Part shown: piece after piece, positions 29,274 through 37,397 of the stretch | Layout: each line of letters starts with the position of its first letter | Numbering within the stretch: position 1 is the first letter of the stretch | From: Candidatus Epulonipiscium sp. | Lineage (GTDB): Bacteria; Bacillota; Clostridia; Lachnospirales; Defluviitaleaceae | Length of the DNA: 37,656 nucleotides | Reading direction: 5' to 3' | NCBI GenBank assembly: GCA_012518815.1 | Contig: JAAYRK010000116.1 | Span: 1-37,656 of the forward strand | The notes under the pieces: model-generated | The model's input: only the letters and a program-made list of their open reading frames with translations | Told to the model about the DNA's origin: nothing | The model's database searches: none | Program-made: the position numbers and the translations under genes

Positions 29274-32200
29274 CTATTCCGTTTCAAATTCAACATCATC
29301 ATCACCATCAAATAAACCTAGAACATCGTCGATTTCGCCCTCTTCTTCAGATGTTTCAAAGAAGCTTTCATCTATATCGTCATCATCTTCTTCTTCAATA
29401 TTTTCTTCGTCTTCTGTTATATTACTGCTTTTTCCACTATAGCCAACTGAATAATCTTGTCCGTCTTCGGTTCCTTCTATATTAACAGTTAGCTCATCTA
29501 CATCATCAATAGACTCTTTAATTTCTAACTCTGTTTCATCTTCTAATAATACTTTTACATCTAAACAAAGAGACTGTAATTCTTTTAAGAGTACCTTAAA
29601 GGATTCTGGAACTCCTGGTTCGGGGATATTTTCTCCTTTTACGATAGCCTCATATGTTTTAACACGACCTACAACGTCGTCAGATTTAATAGTTAGTATT
29701 TCTTGTAATGTATACGCTGCACCATATGCCTCAAGAGCCCAAACTTCCATTTCACCAAATCTTTGTCCACCAAATTGTGCCTTTCCACCTAAAGGCTGTT
29801 GAGTAATGGTTGCATAAGGTCCTGTTGAACGTGCATGAATCTTATCATCAACTAAGTGAGCTAGTTTTAGATAATGCATATACCCTACCGTAACAGGATT
29901 ATCAAAATATTCTCCTGTGCGTCCATCTCTTAAAGGAATCTTACCTGTTCTATTTATGGGTACTCCCTTCCATTCTACACGCTGTTCTAAATTTTCTTCT
30001 AAGTGGTTTACTGCCTCTGGATGAAGAACGTCAGCCCACTTTTCTTTAAAATCATCCCATGACATATTAACGTAGTCATCTGCTAAATCAAGAGTATCCA
30101 TAATATCTATTTCATTGGCCCCGTCAAATACTGGTGTAGCTATTTTCCAACCTAAGATTTTAGCAGCTAAACCTAAGTGAACTTCTAATACCTGACCAAT
30201 ATTCATACGTGAGGGCACTCCAAGAGGATTTAGTACAATATCTAAGGGACGACCGTTTGGTAAATAAGGCATATCTTCTACAGGTAAAATTCTAGAAATT
30301 ACACCCTTATTTCCATGACGACCTGCCATTTTATCTCCAACAGAAATCTTTCTCTTTTGAGCAATATAACATCTAACTAGTTGATTAACTCCTGGAGACA
30401 GTTCATCCCCATTTTCTCTTGTAAATATTTTTACATCTACAATAATTCCTGATTCCCCATGTGGAACACGAAGAGAGGTATCCCTTACTTCTCTTGCCTT
30501 TTCTCCAAAGATTGCTCTAAGAAGCCTTTCTTCTGCAGTTAATTCTGTTTCTCCTTTAGGTGTTACTTTACCAACTAATATATCACCAGAACGAACTTCA
30601 GCCCCAATTCGGATTATGCCTCTTTCATCTAAATCTTTTAGAGCATCTTCTCCCACATTTGGAATATCTCTTGTAATTTCTTCTGGTCCTAATTTTGTAT
30701 CCCTTGCCTCTACTTCATATTCTTCTATATGAATAGAAGTATAAATATCTTCTTGAACTAATCTTTCACTTAGCAAAACAGCATCTTCATAGTTATAACC
30801 TTCCCAAGTCATAAATCCAACCAATACATTTTTACCTAATGCAATTTCACCATTTTCTGTAGAAGGTCCATCTGCTATTATTTCTCCATCTTCTACTCTT
30901 TGACCTTTATCAACTATAGCTCTTTGGTTAATACAAGTTCCTTGGTTGCTTCTTAAGAACTTTTGTAGTTTATAAGTATGACGTTCTCCTTCGTCTGTTC
31001 TAATAACAATTTCAGTTGCAGAAACTCTTTCAACAATACCAGCTTTTTTTGCTATTACAGTAACTCCAGAGTCTCTTGCAGCTCTGTGCTCCATTCCAGT
31101 ACCAATTATCGGAGATTCCGTAATTAATAAAGGAACTGCTTGACGCTGCATGTTAGATCCCATAAGAGCACGGTTAGCATCGTCATTTTCAAGGAATGGA
31201 ATCATAGCTGTTGCTACAGAAACCAATTGTTTTGGAGACACATCCATTAAGTCTATTTTACTTGGGTCAACTTCGATAATTTCTCTTCTATGTCTACCTG
31301 TAATTTTCTTATTAATAAATGTTCCATCTTCAGCAAGAGGCTGGTTTGCTTCAGCAATAGTATAGTTTTCTTCTTCGTCTGCAGTTAAATAAATAACTTG
31401 ATCTGTTACAATAGGAGTTCCCTTTGTATGATCAACAACACGATAAGGTGCCTCAATAAAGCCATACTCGTTAATTCTAGCATAGGTTGCTAAAGAGTTG
31501 ATAAGTCCAATGTTAGGACCTTCAGGAGTTTCAATTGGACACATTCTTCCATAGTGCGAATAATGAACATCACGCACTTCAAAGCCTGCTCTTTCTCTTG
31601 AAAGACCTCCTGGCCCTAAAGCAGACAATCTTCTCTTATGAGTTAATTCAGCTAATGGATTTGTCTGATCCATAAATTGTGATAACTGAGAACTTCCAAA
31701 AAATTCCTTGATAGCGGCGGAAACCGGCCTAATATTAATAAGAGCTTGAGGAGTTACCACTTCTAAATCTTGAATGGTCATTCTTTCTCTAATAACTCTT
31801 TCCATTCTAGCCAAACCAATGCGGAATTGATTTTGGAATAATTCACCGACAGCACGGATTCTTCTATTTCCAAGATGATCTATGTCATCTACATGCCCTA
31901 CCCCGTATTCTAGATTAATAGCATAATTTATTGATGCCATAATATCTTCAAGAGTAATATGCTTTGGAATTAATCTTTGGATATTGTCTTTAATTGCTTC
32001 TTTTAATTCCTCTTCATCTTCATATTGCTCCATTAATTCTTTTAGTACAGGGTAATATACTCTTTCCTTAATACCTAATTCCTCAGCATTAACATCTAAA
32101 TGCTTCTCAATATTTACGGTTAAATTACTAAGAACTTTAACTGGTCCTTCATGATGAGGAACTATTATTGAAACAGATTCTATTCCTATATCTTGAATAG

Positions 32201-33158
32201 CATCGGCTAACTCAGGAGTAATTCTTACGCCGGCCTCTGCTATAACTTCTCCTGTAGTCTTATCAATTACATCTTCTGCTAATACAAAGTTTCTAATTCT
32301 GTTTCTAAATGATAATTTTTTATTAAATTTATAACGACCAACTCTTGCCAAATCATATCTTTTGGGGTCAAAAAACATGTTGTTAAGCAAAGATTTGGCA
32401 CTATCTACCGTAGGTGGCTCTCCTGGGCGGATTCTTTTATATATTTCAATTAATCCTTCTTCATGGGATTTAGTATTATCTTTTTCAATCGAAGCTAATA
32501 TTTTAGGGTCTTCGCCAAATAATTCTTTTATTCTTTCATCTGTTCCAATTTCAAAAGCACGAATTAAAACAGTAATTGGAACCTTTCTTGTACGATCTAC
32601 TCTTACATAAAAAACATCATTAGAGTCTGTTTCGTACTCAAGCCAAGCACCTCTATTAGGAATAACTGTTGCAGTAAATAGTTTTTTTCCTACTTTATCA
32701 TATTCAATGTCATAATAAATACCTGGTGACCTAACAAGTTGGCTTACGATTACTCTTTCCGCTCCATTAATAATAAAGGTTCCTGTTTCAGTCATAATAG
32801 GGAAATCACCCATAAAAATTTCCTGTTCCTTTATTTCTTCAGTTTCTTTATTATACAAACGGACTTTTGCCTTAAGAGCTGTTGCGTATGTAGCGTCTCT
32901 TTCCTTACACTCTTCAATTGAATACTTGGGGTTTTTGTCTAAAGAAAAGTCAATAAATTCAAGCATTAAGTTACCACTGTAATCAGTGATAGGGGAGATG
33001 TCTTGAAAAACTTCTTTTAACCCTTCTTCCAAGAACCACTTATAAGAGTTTTTTTGCACTTCAATTAAGTTTGGCATCTCCAGAACTTCTTCCATCCTGG
33101 CATAGCTCATGCGAACTCCTTTCCCGGCAGGAACGGGATGAATTCTATTTTTCTTCAT
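29274..33158 (-). CDS. rpoB: DNA-directed RNA polymerase beta subunit
   Basis: 1294 residues. The rifampicin-pocket residues are wild type: [17 protein letters not shown] (Asp497) and [13 protein letters not shown] (His507, Ser512). The core block [25 protein letters not shown] is intact, as is the C-terminal clamp region with [19 protein letters not shown]. An extra C-terminal tail of about 100 residues ends in a strongly acidic stretch ([23 protein letters not shown]). ATG start chosen because AAGGGGTG is 9 nt away; an in-frame GTG four codons upstream overlaps that site. Confidence 0.98.
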   Translation of the reverse strand: MKKNRIHPVPAGKGVRMSYARMEEVLEMPNLIEVQKNSYKWFLEEGLKEVFQDISPITDYSGNLMLEFIDFSLDKNPKYSIEECKERDATYATALKAKVRLYNKETEEIKEQEIFMGDFPIMTETGTFIINGAERVIVSQLVRSPGIYYDIEYDKVGKKLFTATVIPNRGAWLEYETDSNDVFYVRVDRTRKVPITVLIRAFEIGTDERIKELFGEDPKILASIEKDNTKSHEEGLIEIYKRIRPGEPPTVDSAKSLLNNMFFDPKRYDLARVGRYKFNKKLSFRNRIRNFVLAEDVIDKTTGEVIAEAGVRITPELADAIQDIGIESVSIIVPHHEGPVKVLSNLTVNIEKHLDVNAEELGIKERVYYPVLKELMEQYEDEEELKEAIKDNIQRLIPKHITLEDIMASINYAINLEYGVGHVDDIDHLGNRRIRAVGELFQNQFRIGLARMERVIRERMTIQDLEVVTPQALINIRPVSAAIKEFFGSSQLSQFMDQTNPLAELTHKRRLSALGPGGLSRERAGFEVRDVHYSHYGRMCPIETPEGPNIGLINSLATYARINEYGFIEAPYRVVDHTKGTPIVTDQVIYLTADEEENYTIAEANQPLAEDGTFINKKITGRHRREIIEVDPSKIDLMDVSPKQLVSVATAMIPFLENDDANRALMGSNMQRQAVPLLITESPIIGTGMEHRAARDSGVTVIAKKAGIVERVSATEIVIRTDEGERHTYKLQKFLRSNQGTCINQRAIVDKGQRVEDGEIIADGPSTENGEIALGKNVLVGFMTWEGYNYEDAVLLSERLVQEDIYTSIHIEEYEVEARDTKLGPEEITRDIPNVGEDALKDLDERGIIRIGAEVRSGDILVGKVTPKGETELTAEERLLRAIFGEKAREVRDTSLRVPHGESGIIVDVKIFTRENGDELSPGVNQLVRCYIAQKRKISVGDKMAGRHGNKGVISRILPVEDMPYLPNGRPLDIVLNPLGVPSRMNIGQVLEVHLGLAAKILGWKIATPVFDGANEIDIMDTLDLADDYVNMSWDDFKEKWADVLHPEAVNHLEENLEQRVEWKGVPINRTGKIPLRDGRTGEYFDNPVTVGYMHYLKLAHLVDDKIHARSTGPYATITQQPLGGKAQFGGQRFGEMEVWALEAYGAAYTLQEILTIKSDDVVGRVKTYEAIVKGENIPEPGVPESFKVLLKELQSLCLDVKVLLEDETELEIKESIDDVDELTVNIEGTEDGQDYSVGYSGKSSNITEDEENIEEEDDDDIDESFFETSEEEGEIDDVLGLFDGDDDVEFETE

Positions 33159-33233
33159 GTATACTCTCACCCCTTGAAATATTTATACTTCTAAATGCAT
33201 TTTTGCATTTTATTACCACGACAATAGTAATTA

Positions 33234-33262
33234 ATAATAAAATTCTTAATCTATATTGTCAA
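33234..33262 (-). promoter_or_regulatory. Promoter P2 for rpoB–rpoC
   Basis: Perfect -35 TTGACA (33257–33262) and -10 TATTAT (33234–33239; five of six), 17 nt apart. The leader would be about 65 nt and includes AAATGC…GCATTT, a 6-bp hairpin (33194–33211). Confidence 0.8.
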
Positions 33263-33329
33263 TTCTATGTGAATATGTTATAATAAACTAGATTATAATC
33301 TCAAAATATACACATTGACGCATTTTAAA

Positions 33330-33358
33330 ATCTTAGCACAATTAAATTGACCTGTCAA
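33330..33358 (-). promoter_or_regulatory. Promoter P1 upstream of rpoB
   Basis: Perfect -35 TTGACA (33353–33358) and weaker -10 TAAGAT (33330–33335; four of six), 17 nt apart, about 95 nt upstream of P2. A palindrome, AGATTATAATCT, at 33290–33301 lies between the two. P1 and P2 may both serve rpoBC. Confidence 0.6.
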
Positions 33359-33373
33359 GGTCATTTTGTCTTG

Positions 33374-33412
33374 TGAAAAAATAAAATCTCCAAACGGAGA
33401 TTTTATTTTTTC
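33374..33412 (-). terminator. Rho-independent terminator after rplL
   Basis: On the minus strand the stem AAAATAAAATCTCC…GGAGATTTTATTTT closes a GTTT loop and is followed by T residues. It lies 20 nt beyond the rplL stop, splitting rplJL from rpoBC. Confidence 0.9.
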
Positions 33413-33432
33413 ATTTGTATTTTTATAGCTTA

Positions 33433-33813
33433 TTATTTTAATGTAATTTTTGCTCCAACTTCTTCTAATTTTGCTTTTATTTCTTCTGCTTCTTCTTTTG
33501 ATACAGCTTCTTTGATTACTTTTGGAGCAGCTTCTACTAAATCTTTAGCTTCTTTTAATCCTAATCCTGCTAAATCTTTTACAACTTTAATTACCTTAAT
33601 CTTTTCAGAACCTACTTCAGTTAATTCAACATCAAATTCAGATTTTTCTTCAGCAGCTGCACCGCCTGCTGCAGCTCCGCCTGCTGCTACCATAACTCCT
33701 GCCGCAGCGGATACACCATATTTTTCTTCACATTTTTCTACTAATTCATTTAATTCTAAAACTGTAAGTTCATCAATAGCATCTAAAATTTCTTGAACTG
33801 TTAATTTTGCCAT
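33433..33813 (-). CDS. rplL: 50S ribosomal protein L7/L12 (bL12)
   Basis: 126 residues in three parts: N-terminal dimerisation domain (about 1–33), flexible Ala/Gly hinge ([18 protein letters not shown], about 40–57), and C-terminal factor-binding domain with [24 protein letters not shown]. Forms the stalk that recruits EF-Tu and EF-G. ATG start with GGAGGTG upstream; 30 nt after rplJ. Confidence 0.98.
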   Translation of the reverse strand: MAKLTVQEILDAIDELTVLELNELVEKCEEKYGVSAAAGVMVAAGGAAAGGAAAEEKSEFDVELTEVGSEKIKVIKVVKDLAGLGLKEAKDLVEAAPKVIKEAVSKEEAEEIKAKLEEVGAKITLK

Positions 33814-33843
33814 TTAAAACACCTCCGAAAATTATTAATAATT

Positions 33844-34353
33844 TTATTCTGTTACAACTTCTGAACCTTCTGCTTTTTTATCTGCAATTGCTTTTACTAC
33901 ACGAGCAAAGGATGCAATTGGAGAATTAAAGCTTCCAAGTAATTTGGAAAGTAATTCGTCTTTTGGTGGGATTTTTGCCACTTTTGTAATCCCTTCTGTA
34001 TCGTAAAACTTGCCTTCTACAATGCCAGCTTTAAATTCAAGAGCTTTATACTTTGAAGCAATTTTTTCTATTATTCTAGGACCATTTGTAGGGTCATCAT
34101 AACTAAATGCTACTGCACTAGGTCCTTCTAAATAGTCTTTAAGTGGTTCAAAGTCTGTATCTTCAACTGCGAAATTCATCATAGTGTTTTTATAAACTTT
34201 GTATTCAACGCCTGCTTCACGAAAATTTCTTCTAAGCTCAGTATCTTGCTCGACTGTTAATCCTCTATAATCTACTAAAACAACTGATGCGGCATTGCTT
34301 AATTTTTCCTTAATTTCATTGACTATTTCCTGCTTTTTTTCAATTTTCGCCAC
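33844..34353 (-). CDS. rplJ: 50S ribosomal protein L10 (uL10)
   Basis: 169 residues. Stalk base protein that anchors L7/L12 dimers: VVLVDYRGLTVEQDTELRRNFREAGVEYKVYKNTMM, then the helical C-terminal tail. Start is GTG with AAGGAGGTGG a few bases upstream. L10 (or L10–L12) binds the leader of its own mRNA in E. coli and Firmicutes; a matching leader and attenuator precede this gene. Confidence 0.97.
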   Translation of the reverse strand: MAKIEKKQEIVNEIKEKLSNAASVVLVDYRGLTVEQDTELRRNFREAGVEYKVYKNTMMNFAVEDTDFEPLKDYLEGPSAVAFSYDDPTNGPRIIEKIASKYKALEFKAGIVEGKFYDTEGITKVAKIPPKDELLSKLLGSFNSPIASFARVVKAIADKKAEGSEVVTE

Positions 34354-34380
34354 TTACTTCCACCTCCTTAAGGATTTATA

Positions 34381-34416
34381 AAAACTAAAAACCTCTTTGC
34401 CCGCAGACAAAGAGGT
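34381..34416 (-). terminator. Attenuator hairpin in the rplJ leader
   Basis: Perfect 9-bp stem (arms 34391–34399 and 34408–34416; ACCTCTTTG and its complement), 8-nt loop, followed by TTTTAGTTTT on the minus strand. Intrinsic terminators at this place are typical of Firmicute L10 leaders, where unbound RNA allows read-through. Confidence 0.85.
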
Positions 34417-34527
34417 ATAAATTATCATATCATTAAAATAATTAAAACCTCGGTAGGTAGAATATCGTTATGCCAAAGGCACCTACTGTCTACGGTTGCA
34501 ATCTTTAGTTTTGGTTGTTAACAAACA
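34381..34527 (-). promoter_or_regulatory. L10 leader (r-protein autoregulatory RNA)
   Basis: The core, read on the minus strand, is CCGTAGACAGTAGGTGCC and then CGATATTCTACCTACCGAGG, the spaced GTAGGTG/CCTACC pairing typical of the L10 leader (Rfam RF00557 type). An attenuator follows before rplJ. The assignment is by sequence resemblance and position. Confidence 0.88.
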
Positions 34528-34532
34528 TCATA

Positions 34533-34561
34533 ATTATATATATTATTGTTTTGCTTGTCAA
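34533..34561 (-). promoter_or_regulatory. Sigma-A promoter for rplJ–rplL
   Basis: TTGACA (34556–34561) and TATAAT (34533–34538), both perfect, spaced by 17 nt. It lies 38 nt beyond the rplA stop, directly ahead of the L10 leader. The strongest promoter in the window by sequence. Confidence 0.92.
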
Positions 34562-34599
34562 TATATTTTTAATAAGTCTCAATTGTAAGTTTTAGGAAC

Positions 34600-35295
34600 C
34601 TATGCATCAACTTTTAAAGGATTAATTTTGACTCCTGGTCCCATAGTGGAAGATACGGAAATACTTCTTAAGTATTGACCTTTTGCTGCTGCTGGTTTAG
34701 CTTTTATAATAGCACCCATAAGCGTTTGGAAGTTGTCGAGTAACTTTTCTGTACCAAAAGATACTTTACCAATTGGCACGTGAATAATATTTGTTTTATC
34801 TAAACGATATTCTATTTTACCAGCTTTAATATCAGTAACAGCTTTAGCCACATCCATAGTAACTGTTCCTGCCTTTGGATTAGGCATTAAACCTTTTGGC
34901 CCTAAAATACGTCCAATACGTCCAACAACAGCCATCATATCAGGTGTAGCAACTACTACATCAAAATCGAGCCAGCCTTCGTTTTGAATTTTGGGAACAA
35001 GTTCTTCTCCACCAACAAAATCTGCTCCTGCTTCTTCCGCTTCTTTTAGCTTGTCTCCTTTTGCAAAAACAAGAACTCTTACAGTTTTACCTGTACCATG
35101 GGGAAGAACTACCGCACCTCTTACTTGTTGGTCGGCATGTCTTGAGTCAACACCTAATCTAACGTGTGCTTCTACTGTTTCATCAAATTTAGCAGTAGCA
35201 ATTTTTTGAATTAAATCAAAGGCTTCTTTTGGTTCGTATTGTACAGTACGATCAACAAGCTTTGCAGCTTCAATATATTTTTTTCCTCTTTTCAT
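34600..35295 (-). CDS. rplA: 50S ribosomal protein L1 (uL1)
   Basis: 231 residues. L1 forms the mobile stalk that moves with E-site tRNA and, in bacteria, represses its own operon by binding mRNA like its 23S site. Motifs: [42 protein letters not shown] and ISSTMGP-type end ([16 protein letters not shown]). ATG start after AAGGAGGT; the open frame extends 15 codons upstream through an RNA motif, not used. Confidence 0.97.
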   Translation of the reverse strand: MKRGKKYIEAAKLVDRTVQYEPKEAFDLIQKIATAKFDETVEAHVRLGVDSRHADQQVRGAVVLPHGTGKTVRVLVFAKGDKLKEAEEAGADFVGGEELVPKIQNEGWLDFDVVVATPDMMAVVGRIGRILGPKGLMPNPKAGTVTMDVAKAVTDIKAGKIEYRLDKTNIIHVPIGKVSFGTEKLLDNFQTLMGAIIKAKPAAAKGQYLRSISVSSTMGPGVKINPLKVDA

Positions 35296-35309
35296 TTCAT
35301 TACCTCCTT

Positions 35310-35340
35310 GTGGTATTATCGGGGACAGATACCCTCCCAC
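35310..35340 (-). promoter_or_regulatory. L1-binding-site mimic before rplA
   Basis: Minus-strand GTGGGAGGG and CCCCG…AATACCAC form a hairpin (GTGG/CCAC outer, GGG/CCC inner) with a GA bulge opposite an 8-nt bulge. This copies the 23S rRNA L1 site GGUGGGAGG … AAAUACCAC. It sits 15 nt before the rplA ATG and abuts the ribosome site. Confidence 0.78.
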
Positions 35341-35367
35341 TTCAAATCAATAATTTCATATAACAAA

Positions 35368-35793
35368 TTAATCTTGAACAACTATTCCCATACTTCTTGC
35401 TGTTCCTTCAATCATCTTTATAGCAGATTCTATTGTTCCTGCATTTAAGTCAGGCATTTTTAATTCTGCAATTTTTTGAACTTCTTCTCTTGAAATTGTT
35501 GCAACTTTGTCCTTGTTTGGTACTCCGGAACCGGATTCAATTTTGCATGCTTTTTTAAGTAAAACTGCTGCCGGAGGAGTTTTTGTAATAAATGAAAAAC
35601 TTCTGTCTTGATAAACAGTTATAACAACAGGGATAAGGTATCCTGCTTGTTTTGCAGTTTTTTCATTAAATTCTTTACAAAAACCCATAATGTTTACACC
35701 ATGTTGTCCTAATGCAGGTCCAACTGGTGGTGCTGGTGTTGCCTTTCCTGCAGGAATCTGCAATTTAATCATTCCAATTACTTTTTTCGCCAT
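35368..35793 (-). CDS. rplK: 50S ribosomal protein L11 (uL11)
   Basis: 141 residues. Binds the GTPase-associated region of 23S rRNA with L10. The proline-rich N-terminal helix block [17 protein letters not shown] and the C-terminal rRNA-binding segment with [18 protein letters not shown] are intact; the linked [10 protein letters not shown] motif of thiostrepton binding is present. ATG chosen after AGGAGGTG; 22 extra upstream codons in the frame are leader sequence. 74-nt leader after nusG. Confidence 0.97.
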   Translation of the reverse strand: MAKKVIGMIKLQIPAGKATPAPPVGPALGQHGVNIMGFCKEFNEKTAKQAGYLIPVVITVYQDRSFSFITKTPPAAVLLKKACKIESGSGVPNKDKVATISREEVQKIAELKMPDLNAGTIESAIKMIEGTARSMGIVVQD

Positions 35794-35814
35794 TAAAGCG
35801 CACCTCCTAATAAT

Positions 35815-35842
35815 GTGGTATTTGCGGGGATTTCCCTCCCAC
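35815..35842 (-). promoter_or_regulatory. L1-binding-site mimic before rplK
   Basis: Minus-strand GTGGGAGGG, a short AAAT loop, then CCCCGCAAATACCAC. Arms GTGG/CCAC and GGG/CCC pair around the same bulge pattern as the second copy before rplA. The match to the 23S L1 site is seen directly, and L1 repression of L11–L1 mRNA is established in E. coli. Confidence 0.82.
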
Positions 35843-35846
35843 TGGT

Positions 35847-35860
35847 CATGCTTTCGCATG
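35847..35860 (-). promoter_or_regulatory. CATGC–GAAA–GCATG hairpin in the rplK leader
   Basis: A 5-bp stem capped by a GNRA tetraloop, 4 nt upstream of the L1-like motif and 14 nt after the nusG stop. It may be part of the same control RNA or a processing stem; no T run follows. Confidence 0.5.
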
Positions 35861-35874
35861 CTCTTTTAAAATTA

Positions 35875-36393
35875 TTAAATTTTTTGAATCTGAGTAAAAT
35901 CAAGCTCAACCGGTGTTTCCCGGCCAAACATAGACAACCTTACAATTACTGTTCTCTTATTATCATGGATTTGATTTATTACACCAACAGAGTTTTCAAA
36001 AGGTCCTGTTATTACTTTTACAGTATCTCCAACTTCAAAATCGATTTTTGCCTGAGGAAGTTCGATTCCCATGCCCCTAATCTCTTCATCCGTAAGAGGA
36101 ACAGGTTTTGATCCAGGTCCTACAAATCCGGTTACTCCTCTAGTGTTTCTAACAACATACCAGGTATCATCAGTCATATGCATTTTTACCAAAACATAAC
36201 CTGGAAATATTTTTCTTTGAACTGTCTTTTTCTTACCGTTTTTTATTTCAACAGTATCTTGAAGAGGAACAACTACTTCACAAATCAATTCTTGCATATT
36301 TCTGTTTTCAATAACCTTTTCAATATTAGCTTTAACTTTATTTTCATATCCGGAATAGGTATGGACCACATACCATTTTGCATCTTCAGACAT
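35875..36393 (-). CDS. nusG: Transcription termination/antitermination factor NusG
   Basis: 172 residues: NGN domain (KWYVVHTYSGYENKVKANIEKVI, FPGYVLVKMHMTDDTWYVVRNT) that clamps RNA polymerase, and a C-terminal KOW domain (EVGDTVKVITGPFENSVGVINQI) that contacts S10 or Rho. S10 is encoded elsewhere in this window. Starts 12 nt after secE, with GAGGATGAT before the ATG. Confidence 0.98.
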   Translation of the reverse strand: MSEDAKWYVVHTYSGYENKVKANIEKVIENRNMQELICEVVVPLQDTVEIKNGKKKTVQRKIFPGYVLVKMHMTDDTWYVVRNTRGVTGFVGPGSKPVPLTDEEIRGMGIELPQAKIDFEVGDTVKVITGPFENSVGVINQIHDNKRTVIVRLSMFGRETPVELDFTQIQKI

Positions 36394-36405
36394 TATATCA
36401 TCCTC

Positions 36406-36588
36406 TTAACCAAATATTTCCATCAAAAGATCAAGCCCTCTGCTGTAAATAAAATCAATAACAAATACAATTCCTGCTGTAAATAAAGAAGTAACAATAA
36501 CGGTCGCTGTTTGTTTAACTAAATCCTTTTTGTTGGGCCAAATAATTTTTTTAAACTCACCTTTAAATTGTAGAAATGATTCTTTCAT
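36406..36588 (-). CDS. secE: Preprotein translocase subunit SecE
   Basis: 60 residues, the short Gram-positive form: amphipathic N-terminal helix with FLQFKGEFKKIIWPNKKDL, then a single transmembrane segment (about 27–49, TATVIVTSLFTAGIVFVIDFI-like). It brackets SecY in the channel. GGAAGTG before the ATG. Confidence 0.96.
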   Translation of the reverse strand: MKESFLQFKGEFKKIIWPNKKDLVKQTATVIVTSLFTAGIVFVIDFIYSRGLDLLMEIFG

Positions 36589-36622
36589 ATTTTCACTTCC
36601 CTTACAAGGACTTTAATATTTA

Positions 36623-36772
36623 CTACTTTGTTTCTTTGTGCAAAGTATGTGTTCTACAAAATCTGCAGTACTTTTTAAGTTCCATCCTGTCAGGATGCTT
36701 TCTTTTATCTTTTGTTGTGTTATAATTTCTTTGCTTACAATCAGTACATGCTAATGTTATTTTTACTCTCAC
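36623..36772 (-). CDS. rpmG: 50S ribosomal protein L33 (bL33), zinc-type
   Basis: 49 residues from a GTG start ([20 protein letters not shown]), too short to be prominent but clearly L33. Zinc ligands are Cys9, Cys12, Cys36 and Cys39 (CTDC and CRFC), the C+ form. AGGAGGTGG a few bases before the GTG. It precedes secE by 34 nt, as in many Firmicutes, and is the first gene after the promoter at 36849–36877. Confidence 0.95.
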   Translation of the reverse strand: MRVKITLACTDCKQRNYNTTKDKRKHPDRMELKKYCRFCRTHTLHKETK

Positions 36773-36848
36773 AACTTCCACCTCCACTTACTGCTAATTA
36801 AGTCCATAGATTTTTAGGCATAAAAAAAAGACCTTTCGCCACTTAACT

Positions 36849-36877
36849 ACTATATCACGTAGTGGCTAATTAGTCAA
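36849..36877 (-). promoter_or_regulatory. Sigma-A promoter for rpmG–secE–nusG–rplK–rplA
   Basis: -35 TTGACT (36872–36877; five of six) and -10 TATAGT (36849–36854; five of six), 17 nt apart. A dyad, GCCACT…AGTGGC (36838–36866), spans the -10 and start region, so the site may carry an operator-like element. Confidence 0.8.
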
Positions 36878-36912
36878 TATATTAAATAAATTATTTTTTT
36901 ATAGCATATATC

Positions 36913-37374
36913 CTATGGTTTCTCTTTTTTTGTACTATATTTTTTATAAGATTCTATTACTTGCTTCCTATTTTTTAATAAGCCCTGTTTTTTACTTTTT
37001 GAATTCATATTTATTAATAACTCTTGTCTGTTTTTTTCTTCTTGAATTTTAATCTTAGTATCAATTTTTGAAATATCTCTTATTTCATCTTGTAAGTCTT
37101 TAATGATATCTTTATATATAGTTGGATTTTGTTTTATTATTGAAGAAATCTTATTATATATATTTAAAAAATGCTTATCAATCTCATTTACTTTTTCAAT
37201 TAAACTATGTTTTTCCTTAACCATTCCATCAAAAAAATCCATATCATTTTCATCTGTATTTACTATTACATATTGATTTTCCGTAATAGTATATATCTGC
37301 TCAAGAATTTTTTTCTTCTTATCTAATAATTCAAGAAGAATTTTTAATTGAATCTTAGTTTCGTCTAAGCCCAT
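36913..37374 (-). CDS. Small coiled-coil protein next to fliS, FlgN/FliT-like by position
   Basis: 153 residues, hydrophilic and almost wholly helical by composition, with Leu/Ile heptads in LKILLELLDKKKKILEQI, KHSLIEKVNEIDKHF and ISKIDTKIKIQEEKN, and a basic tail (NRKQVIESYKKYSTKKEKP). No motif names it. Its place 23 nt after fliS fits a flagellar export chaperone such as FlgN or FliT, but this is by position only. The ATG chosen lies 5 nt after AGGTGG; a GTG three codons upstream is part of that site. Confidence 0.7.
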   Translation of the reverse strand: MGLDETKIQLKILLELLDKKKKILEQIYTITENQYVIVNTDENDMDFFDGMVKEKHSLIEKVNEIDKHFLNIYNKISSIIKQNPTIYKDIIKDLQDEIRDISKIDTKIKIQEEKNRQELLINMNSKSKKQGLLKNRKQVIESYKKYSTKKEKP

Positions 37375-37397
37375 AGCTACCACCTGCTAATAATATG

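Noticed and set aside
33512-33796. Plus-strand open frame opposite rplL and other long plus-strand frames
   Set aside because: They lie antisense to well-identified genes, lack ribosome sites, and their Ser/Phe-rich translations reflect codon bias of the real gene.
36831-36866. GCCACT…AGTGGC as a terminator of the flagellar operon
   Set aside because: The T run begins about 8 nt after the stem, and the same bases form a good -10 promoter element, so a promoter is the better reading.
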